A stretch of 5,678 bases of DNA from Candidatus Omnitrophota bacterium (GCA_030691865.1 JAUYDL010000015.1:1-5678); one strand, 5' to 3'; shown: positions 1-5,593, counted from the stretch's first letter. Notes: generated by a model from the sequence alone, not told the origin. Translations and numbers: made by a program.

Positions 1-622
1 AAACTATGACTTTTTTGACTGGTTAAGTTTAAACGGTATTTATGAACGGACCAATGATTATTCTTTAGGCTATGATAATTTCCCACGTAACGTCTTAAGA
101 AACGATACCACCTTGGGCGGTATTTATTATCAAAATGATAATGCTTATCGTTATGTCAATCCGTTTCTCTATGACCAGAAGAATTTTCCTCAAGCGCCTT
201 ATGAGTTTTATAATATTTTCAAAATGGGTTTAAGGGTTTCTCCTCTAGAAAATATGGATGTATACTTAGATTATACGCGTAACGAATTCCAAGTAGCAAG
301 TTTAAACTCAGATAATATGAACCACGTGGGCCTTGAGATAACTTATATGCCTACTCCAAAATTTGGTATGTTGTTTAAATATATATACTCACGTTGCCAG
401 GATGTTGACCGGTTAGTAGCTGGGATCACAGAGCCTGTAGGCCACCATAACTTTCATGCTGAATTCAGGTATCTTCCTTCCAAAGATGACGAAATTATTC
501 TTCAATACGGAGAAGGCAACTCTAGCGCCATAGGTAATATGACTTTAGATCCTTATGGCGGCAGCATGCTTACTTTAGATACACAGCATATCATCCGCGC
601 TTATTACCGCCGCAGATTCTAG
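1..622 (+). CDS. Outer-membrane beta-barrel protein, C-terminal part (5' end outside window)
   Basis: The reading frame (first full codon at position 2) is open from the left edge to a TAG at 620-622, giving 206 visible residues; the true start lies upstream. What can be seen: many short alternating polar/aromatic stretches such as GLEITYMP, GMLFKYIYSR, FHAEFRYLP and HIIRAYYRRRF, separated by charged or Asn/Gly/Asp-rich turns. This is the pattern of transmembrane beta-strands joined by loops and tight turns. The last residue is Phe, preceded by an aromatic/basic strand, which matches the C-terminal signal read by the BAM assembly machinery. The protein is therefore probably an outer-membrane porin or exporter. 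The exact family cannot be named from this fragment; a large barrel of the alginate-export or porin-like type is possible. A TTG at 113 is an internal codon, not a start. It is separated from the tRNA/operon genes downstream by its own intergenic region and is probably a different transcription unit. Confidence 0.75.
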   Translation, partial: NYDFFDWLSLNGIYERTNDYSLGYDNFPRNVLRNDTTLGGIYYQNDNAYRYVNPFLYDQKNFPQAPYEFYNIFKMGLRVSPLENMDVYLDYTRNEFQVASLNSDNMNHVGLEITYMPTPKFGMLFKYIYSRCQDVDRLVAGITEPVGHHNFHAEFRYLPSKDDEIILQYGEGNSSAIGNMTLDPYGGSMLTLDTQHIIRAYYRRRF

Positions 623-644
623 CCTTTGCATTTAAAAACGCTGC

Positions 645-673
645 TTGCAAAACCCGCTATTTTAAGTTAAAAT
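645..673 (+). promoter_or_regulatory. Sigma70-like promoter for tRNA-Lys and probably the archease operon
   Basis: A -35-like TTGCAA (645-650) and a -10-like TAAAAT (668-673) are separated by exactly 17 nt, so transcription would begin near 680. Each box differs from consensus at one or two positions. It is the best promoter match in the non-coding stretch between the beta-barrel gene and the tRNA. No comparable promoter or terminator is seen between the tRNA and the archease gene, so it may drive the whole run. The -10 box sits in a perfect odd palindrome (659-673). Assignment is by eye and untested. Confidence 0.5.
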
Positions 674-693
674 AATTAATCATTTCTCAAAGC

Positions 694-721
694 CCCCTCG
701 CAGTCAAGTGACTGCTCGGGG
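694..721 (+). terminator. GC-rich hairpin, possible terminator or leader stem-loop
   Basis: CCCC (694-697) pairs with GGGG (718-721) and GCAGTC (700-705) pairs with GACTGC (710-715), with a 2x2 internal loop (TC/TC) and an AAGT tetraloop. The stem is followed by TCAATTTTC, a broken rather than clean T tract. It could terminate transcription of the beta-barrel gene at 622. However, it also lies downstream of the predicted promoter at 645-673 and so would be in the leader of the tRNA-Lys transcript. The structure is clear; its role is not. Confidence 0.4.
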
Positions 722-754
722 TCAATTTTCAAATAGTAAATAGCGGAAAATTGA
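722..754 (+). repeat. 9-bp perfect inverted repeat abutting the tRNA-Lys 5' end
   Basis: TCAATTTTC (722-730) is exactly complementary to GAAAATTGA (746-754), with a 15-nt A/T-rich loop. The second arm ends one base before the first tRNA nucleotide (755), so in the precursor this hairpin would sit directly against the acceptor stem at the RNase P cleavage position. Together with the hairpin at 694-721 it makes a two-stem leader. A leader structure that affects processing or a chance A/T repeat are both possible. Confidence 0.4.
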
Positions 755-827
755 GGGCCATTAGCTCAGCTGGTAGAGCAGGACACTCTTAATGTCAAGG
801 TCGTAGGTCCGACTCCTACATGGCTCA
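755..827 (+). tRNA. tRNA-Lys (anticodon CTT)
   Basis: It decodes AAG lysine codons. Acceptor GGGCCAT (755-761) pairs with ATGGCTC (820-826) with one G-T wobble; the discriminator is A827. The D stem is GCTC/GAGC with G18G19 present. The anticodon stem 781-785/793-797 has a G-A mismatch at its outer pair (27-43), and the loop is CTCTTAA with anticodon CTT at 788-790. The T stem is GTAGG/CCTAC (803-807/815-819). The T loop reads TCCGACT, so position 55 is C instead of the nearly invariant T (pseudouridine 55); T54, C56, G57 and A58 are kept. No CCA is encoded; TTTT follows. There is no intron. It lies 25 nt ahead of the archease gene with no visible terminator between them. It is probably functional, but the two deviations merit checking. 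Confidence 0.93.
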
Positions 828-852
828 TTTTATTTATCCTACCTAAAACCTA

Positions 853-1269
853 GTGAAAAACTACGAAGTACTAGAACATACCGCAGATATCGGCATCAGG
901 GTTAAATCTTCGTCTCTGGAGGGTTTATTCAGGAACGCAGGGCTTGCCATAACTGATATTTCCACAGAGAAACAAAAAACTCAATATCCGGAAAAACATA
1001 AAATCGTAATTACACAAAAAGCAGATAACGTAGAAGAACTTTTCGTTAACTGGCTCAATGAGTTATTGTCGGTATCCTCCGCAGAGGCATTAATCTTTGA
1101 AGATATCAAAATAAGTCAGATTACGGAGAATTTCGTCGACGCGATTGCCATAGGCAGCGATATGAGGAATTATAAGACCAATGTTGAGATTAAGGCGGCA
1201 ACTTATCATCAGCTTAAAGTTCAGAAATCCGGCTCACTCTGGCAGGCAGAGGTGATTTTTGATGTCTAA
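853..1269 (+). CDS. Archease, activator of the RNA ligase RtcB
   Basis: Archease is a small acidic metal-binding cytoplasmic protein that speeds RtcB guanylation and allows multiple turnover; in known family members acidic residues near both ends bind a divalent metal. The 138-residue length is typical. Signatures visible: YEVLEHTADIGI at residues 4-15 (Asp12), the central helix EELFVNWLNELL at 61-72, the KAATYHQLKV strand at 114-123, and the C-terminal VIFDV with Asp137. The start is a GTG at 853: an in-frame TAA at 844-846 excludes any earlier start, and the family N-terminus begins right here. No Shine-Dalgarno sequence precedes it. The stop is 8 nt before rtcB, the standard archease-RtcB pairing, so the two are surely co-transcribed. 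Upstream is tRNA-Lys at a 25-nt distance. Confidence 0.95.
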   Translation: MKNYEVLEHTADIGIRVKSSSLEGLFRNAGLAITDISTEKQKTQYPEKHKIVITQKADNVEELFVNWLNELLSVSSAEALIFEDIKISQITENFVDAIAIGSDMRNYKTNVEIKAATYHQLKVQKSGSLWQAEVIFDV

Positions 1270-1277
1270 AGAAAAAA

Positions 1278-2732
1278 ATGTCCGATAATATTCAATTAGA
1301 AAAAATTGACGATTACCGCTGGCGTATCCCTAAAAGCTATAAACCGGGGATGCGGGTGCCCGGATTAATTTATGCCGACGAAAAATTATTAAAGAGTATC
1401 TATCAGGATAGGGCTTTAGAGCAGGTGGCTAATGTTGCTTTTCTGCCGGGGATTGTGAATAATTCTTTGGCCATGCCTGATATCCACTGGGGTTATGGAT
1501 TCCCAATCGGAGGGGTAGCGGCTACGGATATCGAAGAGGGCGGGGTTATCTCACCCGGAGGAGTTGGTTTTGATATCAACTGCGGCGTGAGGATGTTGAG
1601 GACTGATTTAAAATATGATGATATAAAAGATAAACTTAAGGATTTAGTTTACGCTTTATTTTCTAATGTTCCTTCCGGGGTTGGTTCAAAAGGCGATATC
1701 CGCGTAAGTGCAAAAGAAGAGAGGCAAATTCTGGTTAAGGGCGCGAAGTGGGCAGTTGAGAACGGCTTTGGCTGTCAAGATGATTTAGAATGCACAGAAG
1801 AATTCGGGGCGGTTCAAGGCGCTGATCCCGAGGCGGTCTCTGAAAGGGCTTATGAAAGAGGCAAGGCGCAATCCGGAACTTTAGGCTCAGGAAATCACTT
1901 CTTGGAAATTCAGGTCATCGATCAACTTTATGATTCCCGGCTTTGCGATGAATTCGGCCTTGATTTGGGCCAGATAACCCTAATGATCCATTCCGGCTCG
2001 CGCGGGTTTGGCTATCAGATTTGCGAGGATTATGTAAAAAATATGGTGCATTGTTTGCAGAAATATAATATCAATGTTCCTGACCGCCAGCTTGCCTGCG
2101 CGCCTGTAAATTCTACGGAAGGGAAACTTTATTTAGGCGCAATGCGCTGCGCGGCAAATTATGCTTGGGCAAACCGTCAATGCCTGATGTATCTGGCGCG
2201 TCAGAGTTTTGAAAAAGTGCTCGGCTCGTCTTGGCAGAAGCTGGGGATGCATTTAATTTATGATGTCACCCATAACATCGCAAAAATAGAAAAGTATACT
2301 ATAGACGGAAAAGAAAAAAATTTATGCGTGCATAGGAAAGGTGCGACGCGCGCTTTTGGCCCGGATCATCCTGCGCTGCCTGAGAGGTATAAAAAAACAG
2401 GCCAGCCGGTAATTATTCCCGGTGATATGGGTAGGAATTCATATCTGTTGGTTGGAACAAAAAAAGCGGAAGAAGAGACCTTTGGCTCGACTTGTCACGG
2501 CGCAGGCAGGGTTAAATCCCGCACAGCTTCCACTCGCACTACTAATTTGAATACATTGTTGAAAGAATTAGAATCTAAAGGTATAATAGTCAAAGCTTCC
2601 GGCCGCAACACCCTCGTAGAAGAGGCACCGTCGGCCTATAAAGATGTGAATGATGTGGTAAATGTTGTGCACAACGCCGGTATCTCAAAGCGCGTCTGTA
2701 GGATGCGGCCGCTAGGCGTAATTAAAGGTTGA
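1278..2732 (+). CDS. rtcB: RNA-splicing ligase RtcB (3'-phosphate/5'-OH RNA ligase)
   Basis: RtcB joins RNA 2',3'-cyclic phosphate or 3'-phosphate ends to 5'-OH ends using GTP and Mn2+, through a guanylated histidine and an RNA 3'-pp-G intermediate. The 484 residues are full length and match the size of the long archaeal-type enzymes. Active-site motifs seen in order: GVGFDINCGVR (Asp99, Cys102), GSGNHFLEIQ (Asn206, His207), IHSGSRGFGYQ (His238), DVTHNIAK (His332), the guanylation motif STCHGAGRVKSR (His407), and the C-terminal RPLGVIKG (Lys483). These correspond to the Mn2+ ligands, nucleophile and GMP-contacting residues known in Pyrococcus RtcB, so nothing essential is missing. The ATG at 1278 has only a weak A-rich AAAGAA upstream and is likely coupled to archease. 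serS begins after 1 nt. In bacteria the enzyme is mostly credited with RNA or tRNA repair; introns are absent from the tRNAs in this window. Confidence 0.98.
   Translation: MSDNIQLEKIDDYRWRIPKSYKPGMRVPGLIYADEKLLKSIYQDRALEQVANVAFLPGIVNNSLAMPDIHWGYGFPIGGVAATDIEEGGVISPGGVGFDINCGVRMLRTDLKYDDIKDKLKDLVYALFSNVPSGVGSKGDIRVSAKEERQILVKGAKWAVENGFGCQDDLECTEEFGAVQGADPEAVSERAYERGKAQSGTLGSGNHFLEIQVIDQLYDSRLCDEFGLDLGQITLMIHSGSRGFGYQICEDYVKNMVHCLQKYNINVPDRQLACAPVNSTEGKLYLGAMRCAANYAWANRQCLMYLARQSFEKVLGSSWQKLGMHLIYDVTHNIAKIEKYTIDGKEKNLCVHRKGATRAFGPDHPALPERYKKTGQPVIIPGDMGRNSYLLVGTKKAEEETFGSTCHGAGRVKSRTASTRTTNLNTLLKELESKGIIVKASGRNTLVEEAPSAYKDVNDVVNVVHNAGISKRVCRMRPLGVIKG
2724..2728 (+). promoter_or_regulatory. Ribosome binding site of serS inside the end of rtcB
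   Basis: AAAGG ends 5 nt before the ATG at 2734 and lies within the last codons of rtcB. With the rtcB stop ending 1 nt before the ATG, it supports this start codon and translational coupling. Confidence 0.5.
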
Positions 2733-2733
2733 A

Positions 2734-4002
2734 ATGCTAGATATAAAATTTATAAGAGAAAATCAGGATTTAGTAAAGAAGGCAATTAAGAACCGCGCCT
2801 TAAAAATTGATATCGATGGTATCATTAAAATCGATGATGCGCGCCGCAAGGCATTAAGTGAGTTCGAAGAGTTAGCCGCAAAGCGTAATAAAGCTAATGA
2901 CCAGATAGGTGTCCTGCTTAAAGAGAAGAAAGACGCCAAGGCCAAAATTTCTTCGATGAAAGAAATCTCCAGGCGTATCGGGGAGCTGGAAGTTCAATTA
3001 AAAGAGCAGGAAGCAGAATTAAATAAGCTGCTTTTGAATATTCCTAATGTGCCGCATGCTTCTTTACCGGTGGGGGATGTTTCTGCAAATAAAATTGTGC
3101 GCAGCTGGGGAGAAGAGAAAAAGTTTAATTTTAAACCCCTTAATCATATCGAGATTTGCCAGAATCTGGATATTGTAGATTTTAACCGGGCAACTAAGAT
3201 TACAGGTTCAAATTTCGTCCTTTTTAAGGGCTGGGGGGCAAAATTAGAGCGCGCGCTGATCAATTTCATGCTGGACCTGCATACTAATAAACATGGTTAT
3301 ACTGAGATTTTCCCGCCTTTTCTGGTTAACCGCGCCTCCATGCTGTGCACCGGGCAACTTCCCAAATTGGAAGAGGATATGTATAAATTAAAAGATGACG
3401 ATCTTTTTCTTATCCCTACCGCAGAAGTTCCGGTAACCAATATGTTTCGTGATGAGATATTAGAAGAGGATAAGCTTCCAATTTATTATACTGCTTATAC
3501 GGCATGCTTTAGAAGAGAGGCGGGCTCTTATGGCAAAGATACTAAAGGTTTAATCCGCGTGCATGAATTTGATAAGGTGGAGATGGTGAAATTTGTCCAC
3601 CCTGATATCTCCTATGATGAACTGGAGAAACTGGTGCGTGATGCTGAAGAGGTTTTGCAGTTATTGGGCCTGCCTTACCGGGTGGTGATGCTGGCCACCC
3701 AGGATTTAAGTTTTGCCGCCAGCAAGTGCTATGACCTGGAGGCTTATGCTGCCGGTATTGATAAGTGGCTGGAGGTCTCCAGCTGTAGTAACTTTGAAAG
3801 TTTTCAGTCCCGTCGGGCAAATATAAGATTTCGTCGCAAAGAAGGGAAAAAGGTTGAATTTGTGCATACCTTAAACGGTTCCGGTATTGCTTTAGCCCGT
3901 ACCGTGGTAGCAATATTGGAAAATTACCAACAGGAGGACGGCTCGGTTTTAATTCCTAAAGCCCTGCAGCCGTATTTAAATGGCCAAGAAAGAATTTCCT
4001 GA
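2734..4002 (+). CDS. serS: Seryl-tRNA synthetase (class II)
   Basis: This cytoplasmic class II synthetase activates serine with ATP and charges tRNA-Ser (and tRNA-Sec where present). The 422 residues are the normal bacterial length. Residues about 1-105 form the N-terminal tRNA-binding arm; 35-100 is heptad-like and rich in Lys/Glu/Leu, the long antiparallel coiled coil that grips the variable arm of tRNA-Ser. The catalytic core follows: motif 1 around 175-198 (LDLHTNKHGYTEIFPPFLV), the serine-site TAEVP at 229-233, motif 2 FRREAGSYGKDTKGL at 259-273 with HEFDKVE at 277-283, a SSCSNFESFQSRR segment at 349-361, and motif 3 NGSGIALARTVVAILENYQ at 381-399. The start ATG has an AAAGG ribosome site 5 nt upstream. 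It follows rtcB by 1 nt and overlaps the next gene by 23 nt. Three tRNA-Ser genes with long variable arms, its natural substrates, lie 0.8-1.7 kb downstream on the same strand. Confidence 0.98.
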   Translation: MLDIKFIRENQDLVKKAIKNRALKIDIDGIIKIDDARRKALSEFEELAAKRNKANDQIGVLLKEKKDAKAKISSMKEISRRIGELEVQLKEQEAELNKLLLNIPNVPHASLPVGDVSANKIVRSWGEEKKFNFKPLNHIEICQNLDIVDFNRATKITGSNFVLFKGWGAKLERALINFMLDLHTNKHGYTEIFPPFLVNRASMLCTGQLPKLEEDMYKLKDDDLFLIPTAEVPVTNMFRDEILEEDKLPIYYTAYTACFRREAGSYGKDTKGLIRVHEFDKVEMVKFVHPDISYDELEKLVRDAEEVLQLLGLPYRVVMLATQDLSFAASKCYDLEAYAAGIDKWLEVSSCSNFESFQSRRANIRFRRKEGKKVEFVHTLNGSGIALARTVVAILENYQQEDGSVLIPKALQPYLNGQERIS

Positions 4003-4711
4003 GAAGCAAGCGCCGAAAGGCAAGGAAAATCCTACGCATAATAATTTTGCCGGTCTTTCCGGTGATTTCTCCAGCAAGATCTCCGGGTTATCCAGTAAAC
4101 TCTTCGGGATAATTAAATTTATCCTGGCGATTATTATTTTGCCCCTGGTTTATTCATCGGTGGTATCTTTTATTAATGAATTTACCCAGATTGATAAGGG
4201 TTTACAGCAGATCTTTTATAATGGCATAATCAGTTTTTTGGCAATCTATCTATTTATTTGGGAACCGGCGGTAATTTATAATAAAGGACATAAGCTGTTG
4301 GAAATTATGTTTAGTTTCTTTAAACCAATGGTTAATGTCGCGCCTTTTCTTTTGCCGGTATATACGATTTTGTTTTTTATTATTTACGGCTTATTGGCAT
4401 TGGGCGTTAAGTCAGATTGGTTGATTGAATATACGCTTTTTTTGGTTGGTTTTAGCAGTATCCTGCATTTGGTTTTTTCCGCCAAGAGTATCCGCTCGAA
4501 AAAAGGAGATTTTCTAAAAGCAAATTACATTTTTGGGTTTTCGTTTATTTTTATCTTAAACCTTGCCTTGCTGGCTTTAGGGTTTAGTTTAGTTTTTAAA
4601 GAGTTTTCATTTGTCAATTTCTGCAATATCTCCTTTACTATATTTAGGAATATATTTCTTGCTGTTTTTAAGCAGCTTTTTTGTTTTGATTCTTTGGTGG
4701 GGTGGCTCTAG
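3980..4711 (+). CDS. Hypothetical multi-spanning membrane protein
   Basis: I do not recognise this 243-residue protein. It starts with about 40 hydrophilic residues rich in Lys, Pro, Gly and Ser and has no signal peptide. Hydrophobic segments then follow at roughly 42-64, 80-101, 119-143, 149-168, 182-206 and, more weakly, 215-236, so five or six membrane helices are likely; a Lys/Arg/Ser-rich loop lies at 168-181. No catalytic or transporter motif stands out. The start is the ATG at 3980, inside the end of serS in another frame: an in-frame TAA at 3977-3979 blocks earlier starts, and the next Met codon lies far downstream, within the membrane domain. There is no clear Shine-Dalgarno, so translation probably depends on ribosomes terminating at serS 20 nt later. 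Context puts it in the archease-rtcB-serS operon, but a link to tRNA metabolism is only by position. A weaker alternative start is not evident. Confidence 0.75.
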   Translation: MAKKEFPEKQAPKGKENPTHNNFAGLSGDFSSKISGLSSKLFGIIKFILAIIILPLVYSSVVSFINEFTQIDKGLQQIFYNGIISFLAIYLFIWEPAVIYNKGHKLLEIMFSFFKPMVNVAPFLLPVYTILFFIIYGLLALGVKSDWLIEYTLFLVGFSSILHLVFSAKSIRSKKGDFLKANYIFGFSFIFILNLALLALGFSLVFKEFSFVNFCNISFTIFRNIFLAVFKQLFCFDSLVGWL

Positions 4712-4716
4712 TGGTT

Positions 4717-4748
4717 GTCCCGTCCAGCTATTAAAATAATGACGGGAC
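4717..4748 (+). other. Stem-loop between the membrane-protein gene and tRNA-Ser(TGA)
   Basis: GTCCCGTC (4717-4724) is a perfect complement of GACGGGAC (4741-4748), extendable outward by two T-G wobble pairs (4715-4716 with 4749-4750), with a 16-nt A/T-rich loop. It begins 5 nt after the stop codon at 4711. No T tract follows, so it is a poor intrinsic terminator as read. It could protect the mRNA 3' end or mark processing between the operon and the tRNA cluster. Confidence 0.4.
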
Positions 4749-4781
4749 GGCAGTCTTGCTAAGTTAACTTTGATATTTCAT

Positions 4782-4870
4782 GGTAGGGTTCGGGAGTGGT
4801 TGCAACCGGCCTGTCTTGAAAACAGGTGTACCGCAAGGTACCGTGGGTTCGAATCCCACCCCTACCGCCA
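4782..4870 (+). tRNA. tRNA-Ser (anticodon TGA), CCA encoded
   Basis: It decodes UCA and, by wobble, possibly other UCN codons. Acceptor GGTAGGG (4782-4788) pairs perfectly with CCCTACC (4860-4866), followed by discriminator G4867 and an encoded CCA (4868-4870). The D arm is CGG/CCG. The anticodon stem is CCTGT/ACAGG (4810-4814/4822-4826), loop CTTGAAA, anticodon TGA at 4817-4819. A long class II variable arm has stem GTACC/GGTAC closed by a GCAA loop (4828-4841). The T arm GTGGG-TTCGAAT-CCCAC is canonical. The long arm and G73 are the serine identity elements read by SerRS, encoded just upstream. It is the only tRNA here whose CCA tail can be seen in the DNA. Confidence 0.96.
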
Positions 4871-4884
4871 ATACTTATAACGTT

Positions 4885-5117
4885 ATGGCGCGAGTTAAAT
4901 TTCCCGAAAGAGAACAGCATTATTTTCTTGATTCTGTCAAAGTGTTTACGCTATTCTTGATAAAAATGGTTATTATCCCTGTGTGACCGGCAGGCGTGTT
5001 TATGTGCATATGAAGAATGAAATCGCAAAATATTTTCAAGAAGTAGGCACGCATAATAACAAACATCTGTACAAATATCGAAAATTTGTTGACCATATGG
5101 TTTTATCAGGAAGATAG
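4885..5117 (+). pseudogene. Small frameshifted ORF in the tRNA-Ser(TGA)-tRNA-Ser(CGA) spacer
   Basis: An ATG at 4885 opens a frame (MARVKFPEREQHYFLDSVK...) that runs to TGA at 4984-4986. Another frame, open from 4932 to TAG at 5115-5117, reads on in a protein-like way: SVYAILDKNGYYP, then CVTGRRVYVHMKNEIAKYF, ending DHMVLSGR. Joining the two near 4939-4943 requires a -1 shift, i.e. one lost base, and gives a protein of about 78 residues. The NGYxxxVTGRRVYVH stretch resembles the strand region before the active site in some HNH homing-type nucleases, but no full HNH motif is visible, so the family is not established. It may instead be two unrelated chance frames, or a sequencing error may have broken an intact gene. 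The 4871-5138 spacer holds nothing else I can support. Confidence 0.35.
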
Positions 5118-5138
5118 ATATTTTGAGAATTTATAGAT

Positions 5139-5223
5139 GGAAGGATGGGAGAGTGGTTGAATCCAGACGCCTCGAAAGTGTCCAGGCCGCAAGGTCTCGC
5201 AGGTTCGAATCCTGCTCCTTCCG
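5139..5223 (+). tRNA. tRNA-Ser (anticodon CGA)
   Basis: It decodes UCG. Acceptor GGAAGGA (5139-5145) pairs perfectly with TCCTTCC (5216-5222), discriminator G5223. The D stem is GGA/TCC. The anticodon stem GACGC/GTGTC (5166-5170/5178-5182) contains one G-T wobble; loop CTCGAAA has anticodon CGA at 5173-5175. The long variable arm is AGGCC/GGTCT with a GCAA loop (5184-5197). The T arm GCAGG-TTCGAAT-CCTGC is canonical. No CCA is encoded (TAA follows G73), unlike the TGA isoacceptor upstream. Confidence 0.96.
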
Positions 5224-5285
5224 TAAATTTGCTTACTTTAAAGTTAATCAAATTTAGGTCGAGCGCAGAGAGGATTAGAGTCGAT

Positions 5286-5564
5286 TTGAAAAAAAATATA
5301 TATAATTTTCCTTGGTTTGTATATATTTTAGAGTGTCAGGATAAAACTTTATATGTAGGCGTAACATTAGATATTTTAAAGCGCCTTAAAGAACACAACA
5401 CTACTAGTATATGCAAATATACTAGGATTCGTAAGCCGTTAAAATTAATGTACCAGGAAGAATGTTTAGATCATCACGTTGCTAGATGTAGAGAGTCAGA
5501 GATTAAGAATCTTAGTAGGGAAAAGAAGTTAGAGTTGATCGAGAAATCTCTTAGTGTTGGCTAA
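5286..5564 (+). CDS. Small GIY-YIG nuclease-domain protein (UPF0213/YhbQ-like)
   Basis: This is a single-domain GIY-YIG protein; family members cut DNA with a conserved Tyr/Arg/Glu set, but the role of the short free-standing ones is mostly unknown. From a TTG at 5286 it has 92 residues, the usual length. Seen: the first strand WFVYILEC (Tyr13), the second LYVGVT (Tyr23, Gly25), helix DILKRLKEHN (Arg33, His37), KYTRIRKPLKLMYQEE at 44-59, and RESEIKNLSREKK at 69-81 with Glu70 as the likely catalytic acid. The frame is open back to 5145, but that part lies inside tRNA-Ser(CGA), so the start must be later. The TTG at 5286 is preceded by AGAGAGG (5267-5273), a plausible though distant (12-nt) ribosome site; a TTG at 5229 is the alternative and would add 19 residues with no family counterpart. 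It sits alone in the spacer between two tRNA-Ser genes, 29 nt before the next. Confidence 0.88.
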   Translation: MKKNIYNFPWFVYILECQDKTLYVGVTLDILKRLKEHNTTSICKYTRIRKPLKLMYQEECLDHHVARCRESEIKNLSREKKLELIEKSLSVG

Positions 5565-5593
5565 ATTTTCTGAATAAAATAGAACAAAATTTT

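Noticed and set aside
2700..2733. Possible T-box or other leader regulating serS
   Set aside because: serS starts 1 nt after rtcB, leaving no room for an upstream leader structure.
2763..2945. 60-residue minus-strand ORF
   Set aside because: It lies wholly inside serS opposite the coiled-coil arm, has low-complexity hydrophobic/Ser composition mirroring Lys/Glu codons, and has no context.
3768..3783. GCTGGAG/CTCCAGC inverted repeat in serS
   Set aside because: It is a coding-sequence coincidence within conserved codons for WLEVSSC and lies nowhere near a gene boundary.
3542..3913. 123-residue minus-strand ORF
   Set aside because: It is antisense to the conserved catalytic core of serS, Pro/His/Gln-rich, with no recognisable domain; a frame shadow.
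4761..4770. Ten-base palindrome AAGTTAACTT before tRNA-Ser(TGA)
   Set aside because: It is short, A/T-rich and has no partner copy or recognisable promoter spacing; chance is sufficient.
4780..4884. Start of a 68-residue + strand ORF covering tRNA-Ser(TGA)
   Set aside because: The first 35 codons are translated tRNA sequence; only the part from ATG 4885 could be coding.
5089..5120. TTGACC as a -35 box for tRNA-Ser(CGA)
   Set aside because: The -35 is good, but 16-18 nt downstream there is only a three-of-six match for the -10, so I cannot support a promoter.
5036..5251. 71-residue minus-strand ORF
   Set aside because: Its middle is the antisense of tRNA-Ser(CGA), including a familiar translated-tRNA artefact (GAGFEPARP), so it is not a protein gene.
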